From positions 1 through 64,000 of the forward strand of contig NZ_MDWE01000005.1 in assembly GCF_001715195.1 (NCBI RefSeq): DNA of 64,000 bases, written 5' to 3'. Below the pieces are notes generated by a model, which ran no database searches, was not told the origin of the DNA, and worked only from the letters and a program-made list of their open reading frames with translations. The stretch comes from Rhodohalobacter halophilus. Its GTDB lineage: Bacteria; Bacteroidota; Rhodothermia; Balneolales; Balneolaceae. Made by a program: the position numbers and the translations under genes. This document shows, piece by piece, positions 25,910 through 34,026 of the stretch. Numbering within the stretch: position 1 is the first letter of the stretch; every line of letters begins with the position of its first letter.

Positions 25910-27811
25910 ATGACAGAAGAAACAAAAAACGAAAACGTAAACGAAGAAATCGAAACTGCTTCTGAAGAAGTAGAACAGGTGGAAACTGCCGAAGAAACAA
26001 AAGCAGAAGAGAGCAACGGCAAGGCAGAAGAACTGCCGACCTTTACCGGTGAAGTAGACGGTAAAACGTACACACTGGAAGAGTTGCAGGCCGCATCTGA
26101 AGATTATACGGATGAAGAGTTTCACGAGCTTGCAGGAATGTACGAGAATACGCTCAGTGAAATTGAAGAGAAAGAGATTGTTACCGGTATTGTCGTTTCA
26201 GTTGATGAGAAATATGTAATTGTAGATATCGGATTTAAGTCTGAAGGTATTGTACCTGCTAACGAATTTTCTGATAAAGTACTTGATAACCTTCAGCCGG
26301 GCGATGAAGTAGAAGTATTCCTGGACAGAGTTGAAGATCGTGAGGGTCAATTAATTCTATCCAGAAAGAAAGCAGACATTCTGCAAGCCTGGGAGAATAT
26401 TGAAAAAGCACACGAAACCGGAGAAGTTATTGAAGGTTTCATTCAACGCAGAATTAAAGGCGGTATGGTTGTCGATATTTTTGGAATCGACGCATTCCTG
26501 CCCGGATCGCAAATTGATGTAAGACCTGTTCGTGATTTCGACGCCTATGTTGGTAAGACCATGGAGTTCCAGGTTGTGAAGCTCAACATGCAGGCAGAAA
26601 ATGTTGTTGTATCTCACAGAGCACTTATTGAGAGCGATCTTGAAGATCAGCGTCAGGAAATTCTCGAAACGATCGAAGCCGGTCAGGTTCTTGAGGGAAT
26701 CGTTAAAAACATTACAGATTTCGGTGTGTTTATCGATCTGGGTGGTGTTGACGGTCTGTTGCACATTACCGACCTATCATGGGGACGTGTGGAGCATCCG
26801 GAAGAGATTGTGAAACTCGATCAGCGTATGAACGTTGCTGTTATCGACTTTGACGAAGACTCCAAGCGAGTTTCTCTCGGTCTGAAGCAGTTGCAGCCGC
26901 ATCCTTGGGAAGATATTGACATCAAATATCCTGAGGGAATGAGAGTTCAGGGTCGTGTGGTATCCATTGCTGATTACGGTGCATTTATTGAGCTGGAGAA
27001 AGGCGTTGAAGGTCTGATCCACATTAGCGAAATGAGCTGGACACAGCACATCAAGCATCCGTCTCAGCTGGTTCAGAAAGATGACATTATTGAATGTGTT
27101 GTTCTGAACATTAACGAAGATGAGAAGAAAATTTCTCTCGGAGTGAAGCAGCTTGAGAAAGATCCTTGGGAAGATCTTGGTGAAAGATACCCAATCGGTT
27201 CAACCCACAAGGGAATTGTTCGAAATCTCACCAACTTTGGTGTGTTTATCGAGCTTGAGCCGGGAATCGACGGATTGGTTCACGTTTCTGATCTGAGTTG
27301 GACAGAGAATGTTGAGCATCCAAATGAGATTGTTGACAAGGGCGAAGAGCTGGAAGTTGTAATTCTGGCCATCGACTACGACAACAGACGAATTACACTG
27401 GGCCACAAGCAAGTAGAAGACAACCCTTGGGAGAAATATGCTGAGGAGTACGGACTTGGCGCCAAAGTAGAAGGCGAAGTATCCAAGATTACCGATAAGG
27501 GCATGTTCATCAAACTTCCACTGGGAGTAGATGCATTTCTGCCGGGCGATAAGCTTGCTGAGCCTGTTGAAGACCTGAAAGAAGCATTCAGCGATGGTGA
27601 CAAAGTTGAAGGTTTTGTAATTGAGTTCGATGAGCCAAGCAAAACCATTGAAATCTCACAGGTTGAAGACGAAGTGAAAAAGTCTAAATCTAAAGCGAAA
27701 AAGCAGCCTAAGAAGAGTCAAAATGTTGAAACCGGCACACCTACACTGGGTGAGGTTTCCGGGCTGGCTGAAAAGCTGAAAGAGAAAGAGGAGAACGACA
27801 AAGAGAACTAA
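25910..27811 (+). CDS. rpsA: 30S ribosomal protein S1
   Basis: The 633-residue protein has an acidic N-terminal extension of about 80 residues and then six S1/OB-fold repeats. Clear repeats begin near EIVTGIVVSVDEKYVIVDIGF, GFIQRRIKGGMVVDIFGIDAFLPGS, GIVKNITDFGVFIDLGGVDGLLHITDLSW, GRVVSIADYGAFIELEKGVEGLIHIS, GIVRNLTNFGVFIELEPGIDG and GEVSKITDKGMFIKLPLGVDAFL. The tail is Lys-rich then charged. S1 brings mRNA to the 30S subunit, which matters in a lineage with weak Shine-Dalgarno use. A short hairpin (CTTCGA/TCGAAG at 25868-25882) in the leader could take part in autoregulation. Confidence 0.97.
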   Translation: MTEETKNENVNEEIETASEEVEQVETAEETKAEESNGKAEELPTFTGEVDGKTYTLEELQAASEDYTDEEFHELAGMYENTLSEIEEKEIVTGIVVSVDEKYVIVDIGFKSEGIVPANEFSDKVLDNLQPGDEVEVFLDRVEDREGQLILSRKKADILQAWENIEKAHETGEVIEGFIQRRIKGGMVVDIFGIDAFLPGSQIDVRPVRDFDAYVGKTMEFQVVKLNMQAENVVVSHRALIESDLEDQRQEILETIEAGQVLEGIVKNITDFGVFIDLGGVDGLLHITDLSWGRVEHPEEIVKLDQRMNVAVIDFDEDSKRVSLGLKQLQPHPWEDIDIKYPEGMRVQGRVVSIADYGAFIELEKGVEGLIHISEMSWTQHIKHPSQLVQKDDIIECVVLNINEDEKKISLGVKQLEKDPWEDLGERYPIGSTHKGIVRNLTNFGVFIELEPGIDGLVHVSDLSWTENVEHPNEIVDKGEELEVVILAIDYDNRRITLGHKQVEDNPWEKYAEEYGLGAKVEGEVSKITDKGMFIKLPLGVDAFLPGDKLAEPVEDLKEAFSDGDKVEGFVIEFDEPSKTIEISQVEDEVKKSKSKAKKQPKKSQNVETGTPTLGEVSGLAEKLKEKEENDKEN

Positions 27812-27840
27812 ACTCTTCGTTACGTTTAACCCTGAAAATT

Positions 27841-27877
27841 AAAAAAGCTTCTGGATGGAAACATTCAGAAGCTTTTT
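27841..27877 (+). terminator. Rho-independent terminator of cmk-rpsA
   Basis: AAAAAAGCTTCTG and CAGAAGCTTTTTTT form a stem around an 11-12 base loop 30 bases after the rpsA stop; the A- and T-runs make it potentially bidirectional with the convergent small gene. Confidence 0.8.
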
Positions 27878-27919
27878 TTATGTCTGTAATTTCTATGATT
27901 ATTCGGTAAAGTTGCCGAA

Positions 27920-28171
27920 TTACTTCTCCATGTAGAAGAAAATGACATTATTGGAAGGGTTGGAACTGCTTCTGATCCGAGTATCATGCTCTTTGTTGTA
28001 AGCATAGGCAATGTTACGGATAGAGTTCAGCTCTTTCTTATCAGAAAACTTAACCCGTAAAGCTTCACCGCCTGGCTTGAGCTCACTCATAGACTCTTTA
28101 ACCTTATCATATTTGGATTTACTTTTTCTGGATACACGAATTTTGGAACGCGGAACTATTCGAACTTTCAT
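27920..28171 (-). CDS. Small basic protein of unknown function
   Basis: The 83-residue frame starts MKVRIVPRSKIRVSRKSKSKY and ends NNVIFFYMEK. It is rich in Lys, Arg and Ser with a pI that must be high. It has no signal peptide, membrane segment or cysteine. The alternation of strand-like (MKVRIVPRSKIRV, ALRVKFSD, NVIFFYME) and helix-like (KELNSIRNIAYAYNKEH) stretches suggests a compact alpha-beta domain rather than a chance frame. It is isolated between the rpsA terminator and a 370-base gap. Function is not recognised; a nucleic-acid-binding role is possible given the charge. Confidence 0.65.
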   Translation of the reverse strand: MKVRIVPRSKIRVSRKSKSKYDKVKESMSELKPGGEALRVKFSDKKELNSIRNIAYAYNKEHDTRIRSSSNPSNNVIFFYMEK

Positions 28172-28480
28172 ATTCTTGATTATGAATTAAGAGACTTTAA
28201 AAATGTAATTAAATGCATGATGAGTATTAGAAACTTTAGTGTTTTCTAACACTCAATCATTCAATGAGCTAAAGATTGTCAGTTCTCTTAATCTGCAGAT
28301 TAGATTGGAGCTTAAAATTGCCTATCAAGATGCTAACAACTTATACGAACACAAATAATGAACTGCAACAATATATAAAAATCAGACAAATAAAATATTA
28401 TTATGGTTGATTGGAGAGAAGCGAGCTTTTCTGAGATAAATTATACGCACACAGTAAGCTATTCTGTTAACGTCCGGAAT
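28172..28480. other. AT-rich gene-free gap
   Basis: About 310 bases with no supported gene. The only structure noted is the 14-base perfect palindrome TAATCTGCAGATTA (28289-28302). The promoter of the small basic protein gene is presumably here but was not identified with confidence. Confidence 0.5.
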
Positions 28481-28510
28481 TAAAAAGAGCCCACGATTTA
28501 TGAGCTCTTA
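28481..28510 (-). terminator. Terminator of the MoxR ATPase gene
   Basis: On the minus strand AAGAGC and GCTCTT pair across a 13-base loop and run into TTTTTA, about 32 bases after the MoxR stop. Confidence 0.6.
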
Positions 28511-28541
28511 AACATGAAATGGATTTTTTTTAAAACAGATT

Positions 28542-29540
28542 TTATGGGACCTGAACGGTCATAAGTATCTTCTCGATGATATTTTCCGGCGTGATATCTT
28601 CAGCTTCGGCTTCAAATGTTGGTATGATCCTGTGGCGAAGTACATCCATTGCAATAGTTCGTACGTCATCCGGTGTAACATAGGCTCTGTGTTCCATAAA
28701 GGCGTGCGCTCTGGCAGCGAGGTTCAGATTGATGGATGCCCGTGGAGATGCCCCAAAACTGATGAGATCTTTCAGCTCGGAGAGTTCATAATTTTCGGGA
28801 TAGCGTGTCGCAAAAATTAAATCTACAATATATTTTTCTACTTTTTCATCAACATAGATTTCATTGATAACTTTACGGGCATCTAGAATATTTTCCGAAT
28901 TTGTAACAGGTTTAAGTTCTGCTTTATCTCCCGTTTTTGCCATTCGCCTCATGATTTCAAGCTCTTCGGACTCAGACGGGTAGCCAATTTTTAATTTTAA
29001 CATAAATCGATCAACCTGTGCTTCCGGAAGTGTATAGGTTCCTTCCTGTTCAACCGGGTTTTGGGTTGCCAGAACGAGAAACGGTTTGTCTAAAGGAAAG
29101 GTAGTTTCGCTGATCGTAACCTGTTTCTCTTGCATTGCCTCAAGCAGCGCACTTTGAACTTTAGCCGGTGAACGGTTGATCTCATCAGCAAGCACAATGT
29201 TTGAAAAAATAGGTCCTTTTTTAACCTTAAACTCAGCTTCTTTCTGGTTATAGATCAGTGTACCGATCAAATCGGCCGGGAGTAAATCGGGAGTAAACTG
29301 TATGCGCTGGAATTTGGTGTCGATAACTTTGGCAAGAGAAGACACTGTCAATGTTTTCGCAAGTCCGGGCACCCCTTCAAGCAGAACATGGCCATCAGCA
29401 AGTAATCCGATCAGCAACCGGTCGATCATATACTTTTGCCCAACAATTACTTTTTCGAGTTCCTGATGAATGTCATCAATAAATGCACTGTGGAATTCAA
29501 TTTTTTCGCCCAGTGCTTGCATATCAACTTCCATATTCAT
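28542..29540 (-). CDS. MoxR-family AAA+ ATPase
   Basis: The 332-residue AAA+ protein has Walker A GVPGLAKTLTV (about residue 56), Walker B IVLADEINRSPAKVQ, the sensor segment LATQNPVEQEGTY with PEAQVDRFMLKL, and a C-terminal lid ending FGASPRASINLNLAARAHA. This is the MRP/MoxR group, chaperone ATPases that usually work with von Willebrand factor A-domain proteins and a DUF58 protein on periplasmic or membrane targets. None of these usual partners lies next to it here, where it is followed by a terminator and preceded by divergent uppP. The first Met is used, though the Met at codon 3 or 7 is equally possible. Confidence 0.93.
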   Translation of the reverse strand: MNMEVDMQALGEKIEFHSAFIDDIHQELEKVIVGQKYMIDRLLIGLLADGHVLLEGVPGLAKTLTVSSLAKVIDTKFQRIQFTPDLLPADLIGTLIYNQKEAEFKVKKGPIFSNIVLADEINRSPAKVQSALLEAMQEKQVTISETTFPLDKPFLVLATQNPVEQEGTYTLPEAQVDRFMLKLKIGYPSESEELEIMRRMAKTGDKAELKPVTNSENILDARKVINEIYVDEKVEKYIVDLIFATRYPENYELSELKDLISFGASPRASINLNLAARAHAFMEHRAYVTPDDVRTIAMDVLRHRIIPTFEAEAEDITPENIIEKILMTVQVP

Positions 29541-29704
29541 TTTGCAATCCGATTAAAATATTGATGTTCAATTTGGTATCTTTGGTTCCTCGAGACGGCC
29601 TGTAAAGAACGAATAAATACAATTAGCTGCAAAATCATTCATTCCGCACTGCTCAGGCTGATTCAAAAATATCATTTTATATAAAAAGTAAGAACTGATA
29701 ACAG

Positions 29705-30520
29705 ATGGATTTATTACAGGCTATTCTTTTAGGTCTGCTACAGGGGATTACGGAATTTTTACCGGTAAGCAGTTCCGGTCATCTGGCACTTGCAAGAGCA
29801 TTTTTTGGCAATGATATCATGCCGGGAATCACCTTTGAAATTGTGGTGCATTTTGGGTCATTCTGCAGTATTGCCGTTTACTACAGAAAAAAATTGATCG
29901 CTATTATCTCCGATATTTTTAAAAGTTTTTCCCCACAGGGAATTCGCGAGAAAAGATTTGTAACCGATTCAAACACGAAACTTTCCTATATCATCTTATT
30001 GAGTATGATTCCGGTCATGGTTGTAGGGTTTACATTGAAGGATCCGGTTGAGAAACTTTTTTTAAACCCATTTTTTGTATCAACAATGCTGTTAGTTACC
30101 GGTACTCTGCTCTTTTCCACAAGATTTGTTGGCAGACCTGAAAAAGAAGTAACTGCAGTTAAAGGATTTATTATGGGAATTGCTCAGTCTTTGGCGATTT
30201 TACCGGGAATTAGCCGGTCGGGATCTACAATTTCTGTCGGACTTTTCTCAGGCATTAACCGGGAGAGTGTAGCCAACTTCTCTTTTTTGATGGTGCTGCC
30301 GGTGCTTGCGGGAGCTATGCTCCTGGAATTGCTGGAAATTATGGAAAACGGAATTGAAGCTGCAGCAGCCATTTCATTAATTGCCGGTTTTCTGACTTCA
30401 TTTCTTTCGGGTTATTTTGCCCTGAAATATTTAATTATTTTACTGAAAAAGGAAAAATTCCACTATTTTGCATACTACTGCTGGGGACTTGGAATCTTCG
30501 GAATTTTCTACTTTATCTAA
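29705..30520 (+). CDS. uppP: Undecaprenyl-diphosphatase (BacA/UppP family)
   Basis: The 271-residue polytopic protein has both BacA signature loops. The first is LLQGITEFLPVSSSGHLALA (residues 14-33) with the Glu-rich and PVSSSGH motifs. The second is AILPGISRSGSTISVGLFSGI (about 161-181) with the catalytic PGxSRSG segment. About eight hydrophobic helices are visible. It dephosphorylates undecaprenyl pyrophosphate to recycle the lipid carrier used for peptidoglycan and surface glycans; the same carrier is probably used by the GT2 enzyme encoded at 13892-14872. It is followed by nuoJK behind a separate promoter. Confidence 0.97.
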   Translation: MDLLQAILLGLLQGITEFLPVSSSGHLALARAFFGNDIMPGITFEIVVHFGSFCSIAVYYRKKLIAIISDIFKSFSPQGIREKRFVTDSNTKLSYIILLSMIPVMVVGFTLKDPVEKLFLNPFFVSTMLLVTGTLLFSTRFVGRPEKEVTAVKGFIMGIAQSLAILPGISRSGSTISVGLFSGINRESVANFSFLMVLPVLAGAMLLELLEIMENGIEAAAAISLIAGFLTSFLSGYFALKYLIILLKKEKFHYFAYYCWGLGIFGIFYFI

Positions 30521-30543
30521 ATGATAAAAGTGATGCAATACGG

Positions 30544-30574
30544 TTGAAGCCATTTTTAAATTTGGCTACCTTTA
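30544..30574 (+). promoter_or_regulatory. Bacteroidota-type promoter of nuoJK
   Basis: TTG (30544-30546) and TACCTTTA (30567-30574) are 20 bases apart, 25 bases before the nuoJ ATG, so the pair does not depend on readthrough from uppP. Confidence 0.55.
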
Positions 30575-30598
30575 AAGCCGTAAAAATAAAAGCACAGA

Positions 30599-31120
30599 AT
30601 GGAAACATATTTATTCGTACTACTCGCTGTAATTGCTATTGCCTCTGCTCTGGGGATGATTTTAAATAAGAGTACTGTAAACAGTGCTCTGATGCTTGTC
30701 ATTAACCTGGTTACACTATCCGGAATTTACCTTCTTCTTAATGCTCAGTTTTTAGCATTGATTCAGATTTTGGTGTACGCCGGAGCCATTATGGTACTCT
30801 TTCTCTTTGTTATTATGTTACTGAACGTAGATGATGAAGAGAGTCTGTTCGCCAAGTTCAGGCTAAAATACTTTTTAGCTTTTCTACTTGGCAGTGTAAT
30901 ATTTGCTCAGATTTTATACAGTCTTGGAGGAGTAACTGATATACTTCCGGAAATTTCATCTGATATGGTTGAGGCGGGGACAGTTGAAGCCCTGGGGGAT
31001 GTTCTCTATACAGATTATCTATTCACATTTGAAATGACTGCCGTTCTGCTTACAGCTGCAGTGGTCGGTGCTCTGATGATTGCACAATACAAAGCTAAAA
31101 AAGAAGGAGATTCTGAATAA
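30599..31120 (+). CDS. nuoJ: NADH-quinone oxidoreductase subunit J
   Basis: The 173-residue membrane protein has five hydrophobic helices and the NuoJ core: [46 protein letters not shown], where the third helix carries the [16 protein letters not shown] signature with the pi-bulge. It belongs to the proton-pumping membrane arm of complex I and sits between NuoH and NuoK. Its stop overlaps the nuoK start by one base (TAATG), so they are coupled. No other nuo gene is nearby, so the rest of complex I must be encoded elsewhere. Confidence 0.95.
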   Translation: METYLFVLLAVIAIASALGMILNKSTVNSALMLVINLVTLSGIYLLLNAQFLALIQILVYAGAIMVLFLFVIMLLNVDDEESLFAKFRLKYFLAFLLGSVIFAQILYSLGGVTDILPEISSDMVEAGTVEALGDVLYTDYLFTFEMTAVLLTAAVVGALMIAQYKAKKEGDSE

Positions 31121-31422
31121 TGATAGGAATTGATTGGTATCTGGCCTTAAGCGCTGTACTTTTCACAATTGGTGCGATCGGTGTTTTAATACGAAGAAAT
31201 GCGATTGTTGTTTTTATGTGCATCGAGATGATGCTCAATGCTGTAAATTTATCACTGATTTCATTCAGTGCATTTCACGGTGATGTAACCGGACAAATTC
31301 TGGTTTTCTTCTCTCTGTCTGTTGCAGCAGCTGAAGCCGTAGTTGGATTGGCAATCATCATTGCAATATTCAGAAATAACCTCTCTGTTGATATTACCAA
31401 AGTTAATCTGTTGCGTTGGTAA
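31120..31422 (+). CDS. nuoK: NADH-quinone oxidoreductase subunit K
   Basis: The 100-residue protein has the three-helix NuoK pattern: [22 protein letters not shown], then the [16 protein letters not shown] helix with the conserved membrane glutamate (E36 region), then [17 protein letters not shown] with the second conserved glutamate. These glutamates lie on the proton path of complex I. The length and N-terminus match the family exactly. It is coupled to nuoJ and followed by a strong terminator, so nuoJK is a two-gene unit. Confidence 0.96.
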   Translation: MIGIDWYLALSAVLFTIGAIGVLIRRNAIVVFMCIEMMLNAVNLSLISFSAFHGDVTGQILVFFSLSVAAAEAVVGLAIIIAIFRNNLSVDITKVNLLRW

Positions 31423-31453
31423 GTTCAACGGAATGAAACCAAATGTTTTTATA

Positions 31454-31485
31454 AAGCCTTCCTCAAGTCGGGGAAGGCTTTTTTT
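31454..31485 (+). terminator. Rho-independent terminator of nuoJK
   Basis: AAGCCTTCC and GGAAGGCTT form a perfect nine-pair stem over a TCAAGTCGG loop, followed by a T-run to 31485. Confidence 0.88.
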
Positions 31486-31499
31486 CTATTGGTAACTAA

Positions 31500-33135
31500 A
31501 TGACGATTATCTTTAAAAATAGTATCTGTTTTAGCTTGGTGCTGCTGCTTCAAGTAATATCGGCAGATCTTTTTGCACAGAGTGAAAGAGATCAGAAGCT
31601 GATTTTAATTCATGTGGATGGGCTCTCCCTGCCACATTTTCTGGATGAGAAAGAGAGAGGTAATCTTCCAAATCTGACCGCCTACTTTGGTGTTGAGGGG
31701 ATTATCAAAAACACGGTTACCTACTTTCCCAGTAAAACACCCACGGTTATTTCTTCAGTAAAAGATGGCGTTACTCCGGATAATGCCGCACTTGCCGGCT
31801 GGATTCAAACAGACGAAAATGGGAACAACGTCAGGGGAATGGTTAGTACTTTCCTGCAAATGGCATTTTCCAAGCCGAGAATGGCTACAACGAACCTGAT
31901 TTACGGAATCCCGATTCTGGATAACCTCGCGGGACCAGCCATGCAAAACATACCAACATATCTGCGTGATTACGATGTCATTCAGTTTTTTTGGTATAAA
32001 ACAGATACTCATGCCCATTTTTATGGTGAAGAACGCTACTTAAAGCAACTGCAAGTATTTGACCGCGAGTTTGGCAAGTTAATTCGAAGATTACCTGATG
32101 ACGTAAATGTAGTTATCTATTCAGATCATGGACTTACATTTGGTGAGGGGATTGACCTTGGCAATGAAGTGGAGGCAATTGTTGGAGACGATCTACTGGC
32201 ATACTCTTTTCCAACACTATATCTGAATGACCCTGACAGAGCTGCTACCCATGCTAAGAACCTGGTTGATCACACTGCGATTGCCGTTACTTTTTACAGG
32301 GGGGGATGATGTGACAGTGAAGGGGATACACAAAGACGGGGAGATTCTATTTACAGAACATGAAAATAAGATCCGGTACTCTTACAGTGGGGCGGAGCTG
32401 CTAGGTTATGACGACTTGGGATACGATGGCTCATTCCTGGATGTTGAAAGCTGGCTGGATCTTACTCACAGTTCAGAATACCCAATGGCCCCGGTTAACA
32501 TCTTTTACTTTATGCAAAACCGATCCGCCGGCCATATTATCACACTGTTAGAGCCGGGTCAGTACAACCAAACAGGGTACAGCAGCAAGGCAAATCACGG
32601 TGGGTTTCATAGTAGTGACATGCTTTCCCCCATGTTTGTGAAAGGAGAAGCGGTAGAGTCGCTCAGGGGCCGAGATTCATTTTGGCTGCCAAATCTTTTT
32701 AACGAATTCCAGGGCTTTGTGGTGGATGCAGAACCACAACGTGATCGCCACTATATTACAGCTCATTATAATGTTCAATCCGGTGTTAAAGTAACTGAAT
32801 TTGCGCTTTCTCCCACGTACCGGGTTTATTATGGCGCGACCCTTTATTGGGATCAGGACCTCCGCAGAGATGAACTGGACATTTGGGGACAAGTCGATCT
32901 ATTCAGGTCGTTTATTTCAAGACTATGGATGGGTGGGGGTGTTGAAGCTGAGCGTGAGGGAGAGATTAACCCATTTTTTAAACTCCGGTACGACATCCAT
33001 TTAAGAAAACTGGTTTTGCAAAACTACTACATTTCTAACCGAAGTTTCCGATTTAAAATTTCATACGAAGTAACACCCGCCGTGGCATTTGAGCTCGAAA
33101 ATTTCCGCTCTCTCGGTCTTCGTATCGATTTTTAA
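31500..33135 (+). pseudogene. Secreted alkaline-phosphatase-superfamily protein with C-terminal beta-barrel-like part, frameshifted
   Basis: The first frame (31500-32309) starts with a signal peptide (ICFSLVLLLQVISADLFAQ) and continues as an alkaline-phosphatase-superfamily domain: LILIHVDGLSL (metal Asp), PSKTPTVISS (nucleophile region), YKTDTHAHFYG and VIYSDHGLTFG (further metal ligands). It stops right after a seven-G run at 32299-32305. Removing one G joins it to the second frame, which continues with GDDVTVKGIHKDGEILF through 33135, giving about 544 residues. The last 150 or so residues alternate in beta-strand fashion (FALSPTYRVYYGATLYW, PFFKLRYDIHL, FRFKISYEV) and end in Phe, like an outer-membrane strand. 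Possible causes are true inactivation, phase variation at the G tract, or a sequencing error. Confidence 0.82.
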
Positions 33136-33218
33136 AAAAATCTGACTTTTGATTAGGGGAACACCCCGCCTTCATCTGTACTATCAACAGAACAACCCAT
33201 AACCAAATAATAGAAGTC

Positions 33219-33935
33219 ATGAAGAATTCAATTTTTAAACTATTTAATGTAATTCTGGTCATCGGTGTGATAGCTGTTGGCTGTGATTTAACCGAATCAT
33301 CAACTGACGGACCATCCGACGTTCAGGTTCAAATGAAGGTGAACACCGGAGCTGCTGCTAAAGCAATGCTTTCTGGTAGTAATGAACATTCAAATACTTT
33401 GGAGATCTCAGAAGTGAAAATGTTCATAGAAGAGATGGAACTTGGGAGCGTTATGGATGATTCCCTCGATTTTGAAATCGAGTATTTCATCGCAAATCTT
33501 CCTTTAGACGGTTCGCCGTTGGTAATTACGGAAAAACAGATTCCGGCTGGTCTTTACGATGAATTTGAACTTGAAATTGAAAAACCTGACGATGACGATG
33601 TAGAGGTCAATGATCCTGACTTTAGAGACGAAACAGGAAGCTACTCTCTGGTAGTGAAAGGCTTATTCAATGGTGAAGAATTTACGTTTAGAAGCAGAGA
33701 AGATTTTGAGATCGATATCGATCTGAATCCACCCCTTGAGGTGACAGAAAACGAGAGTTCAACATTGGTAATCTCAATAGATGTCAACTCTTGGTTCAAA
33801 GACCGAAATGGAGAGTACCTTGATCCAAAAGACTACTCAAATACAGAACGCATCAACGAAACCATTGAGAACTCTTTCGAAGGGTTTGAAGATGAGTTCG
33901 ATGACGACGATGACGATGATGACGATGATGATTAA
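33219..33935 (+). CDS. Lipoprotein with DUF4382-like domain and poly-aspartate tail
   Basis: The 238-residue protein has a lipoprotein signal (FNVILVIGVIAVGC, lipobox cysteine at about 22). The mature domain runs VQVQMKVNTGAAAKA, LEISEVKMFIEEMEL, PLVITEKQIPAGLYDEFELEIEKP, SLVVKGLFNGEEFTFRSREDF and STLVISIDVNSWFKD, a layout like DUF4382 proteins of Bacteroidota. It ends in eleven consecutive aspartates encoded by alternating GAT/GAC codons (about 33900-33932), preceded by further acidic residues. Such a tail could bind calcium or basic surfaces. It stands alone between two broken genes and has its own terminator. Function is unknown. Confidence 0.82.
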   Translation: MKNSIFKLFNVILVIGVIAVGCDLTESSTDGPSDVQVQMKVNTGAAAKAMLSGSNEHSNTLEISEVKMFIEEMELGSVMDDSLDFEIEYFIANLPLDGSPLVITEKQIPAGLYDEFELEIEKPDDDDVEVNDPDFRDETGSYSLVVKGLFNGEEFTFRSREDFEIDIDLNPPLEVTENESSTLVISIDVNSWFKDRNGEYLDPKDYSNTERINETIENSFEGFEDEFDDDDDDDDDDD

Positions 33936-33963
33936 TCAATTGTAAGGATTCCCTATACCCCAC

Positions 33964-33998
33964 AAGCCCTGTTGCAGATAGCGCAGGGCTTTTCTTTT
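33964..33998 (+). terminator. Rho-independent terminator after the poly-Asp lipoprotein
   Basis: AAGCCCTG and CAGGGCTT pair around TTGCAGATAGCG and run into TTTTCTTTT. Confidence 0.8.
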
Positions 33999-34026
33999 AT
34001 CAGCATCTTTATAGTTACATTTATCT

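Noticed and set aside
28289-28302. 14-base palindrome TAATCTGCAGATTA as an operator
   Set aside because: It is isolated in an AT-rich gap with no promoter match or regulator gene nearby; support is too thin.
32290-32310. Programmed ribosomal frameshift in the phosphatase-barrel gene
   Set aside because: There is no slippery heptamer with a following pseudoknot that I can see; a one-base G-tract length change explains it better.
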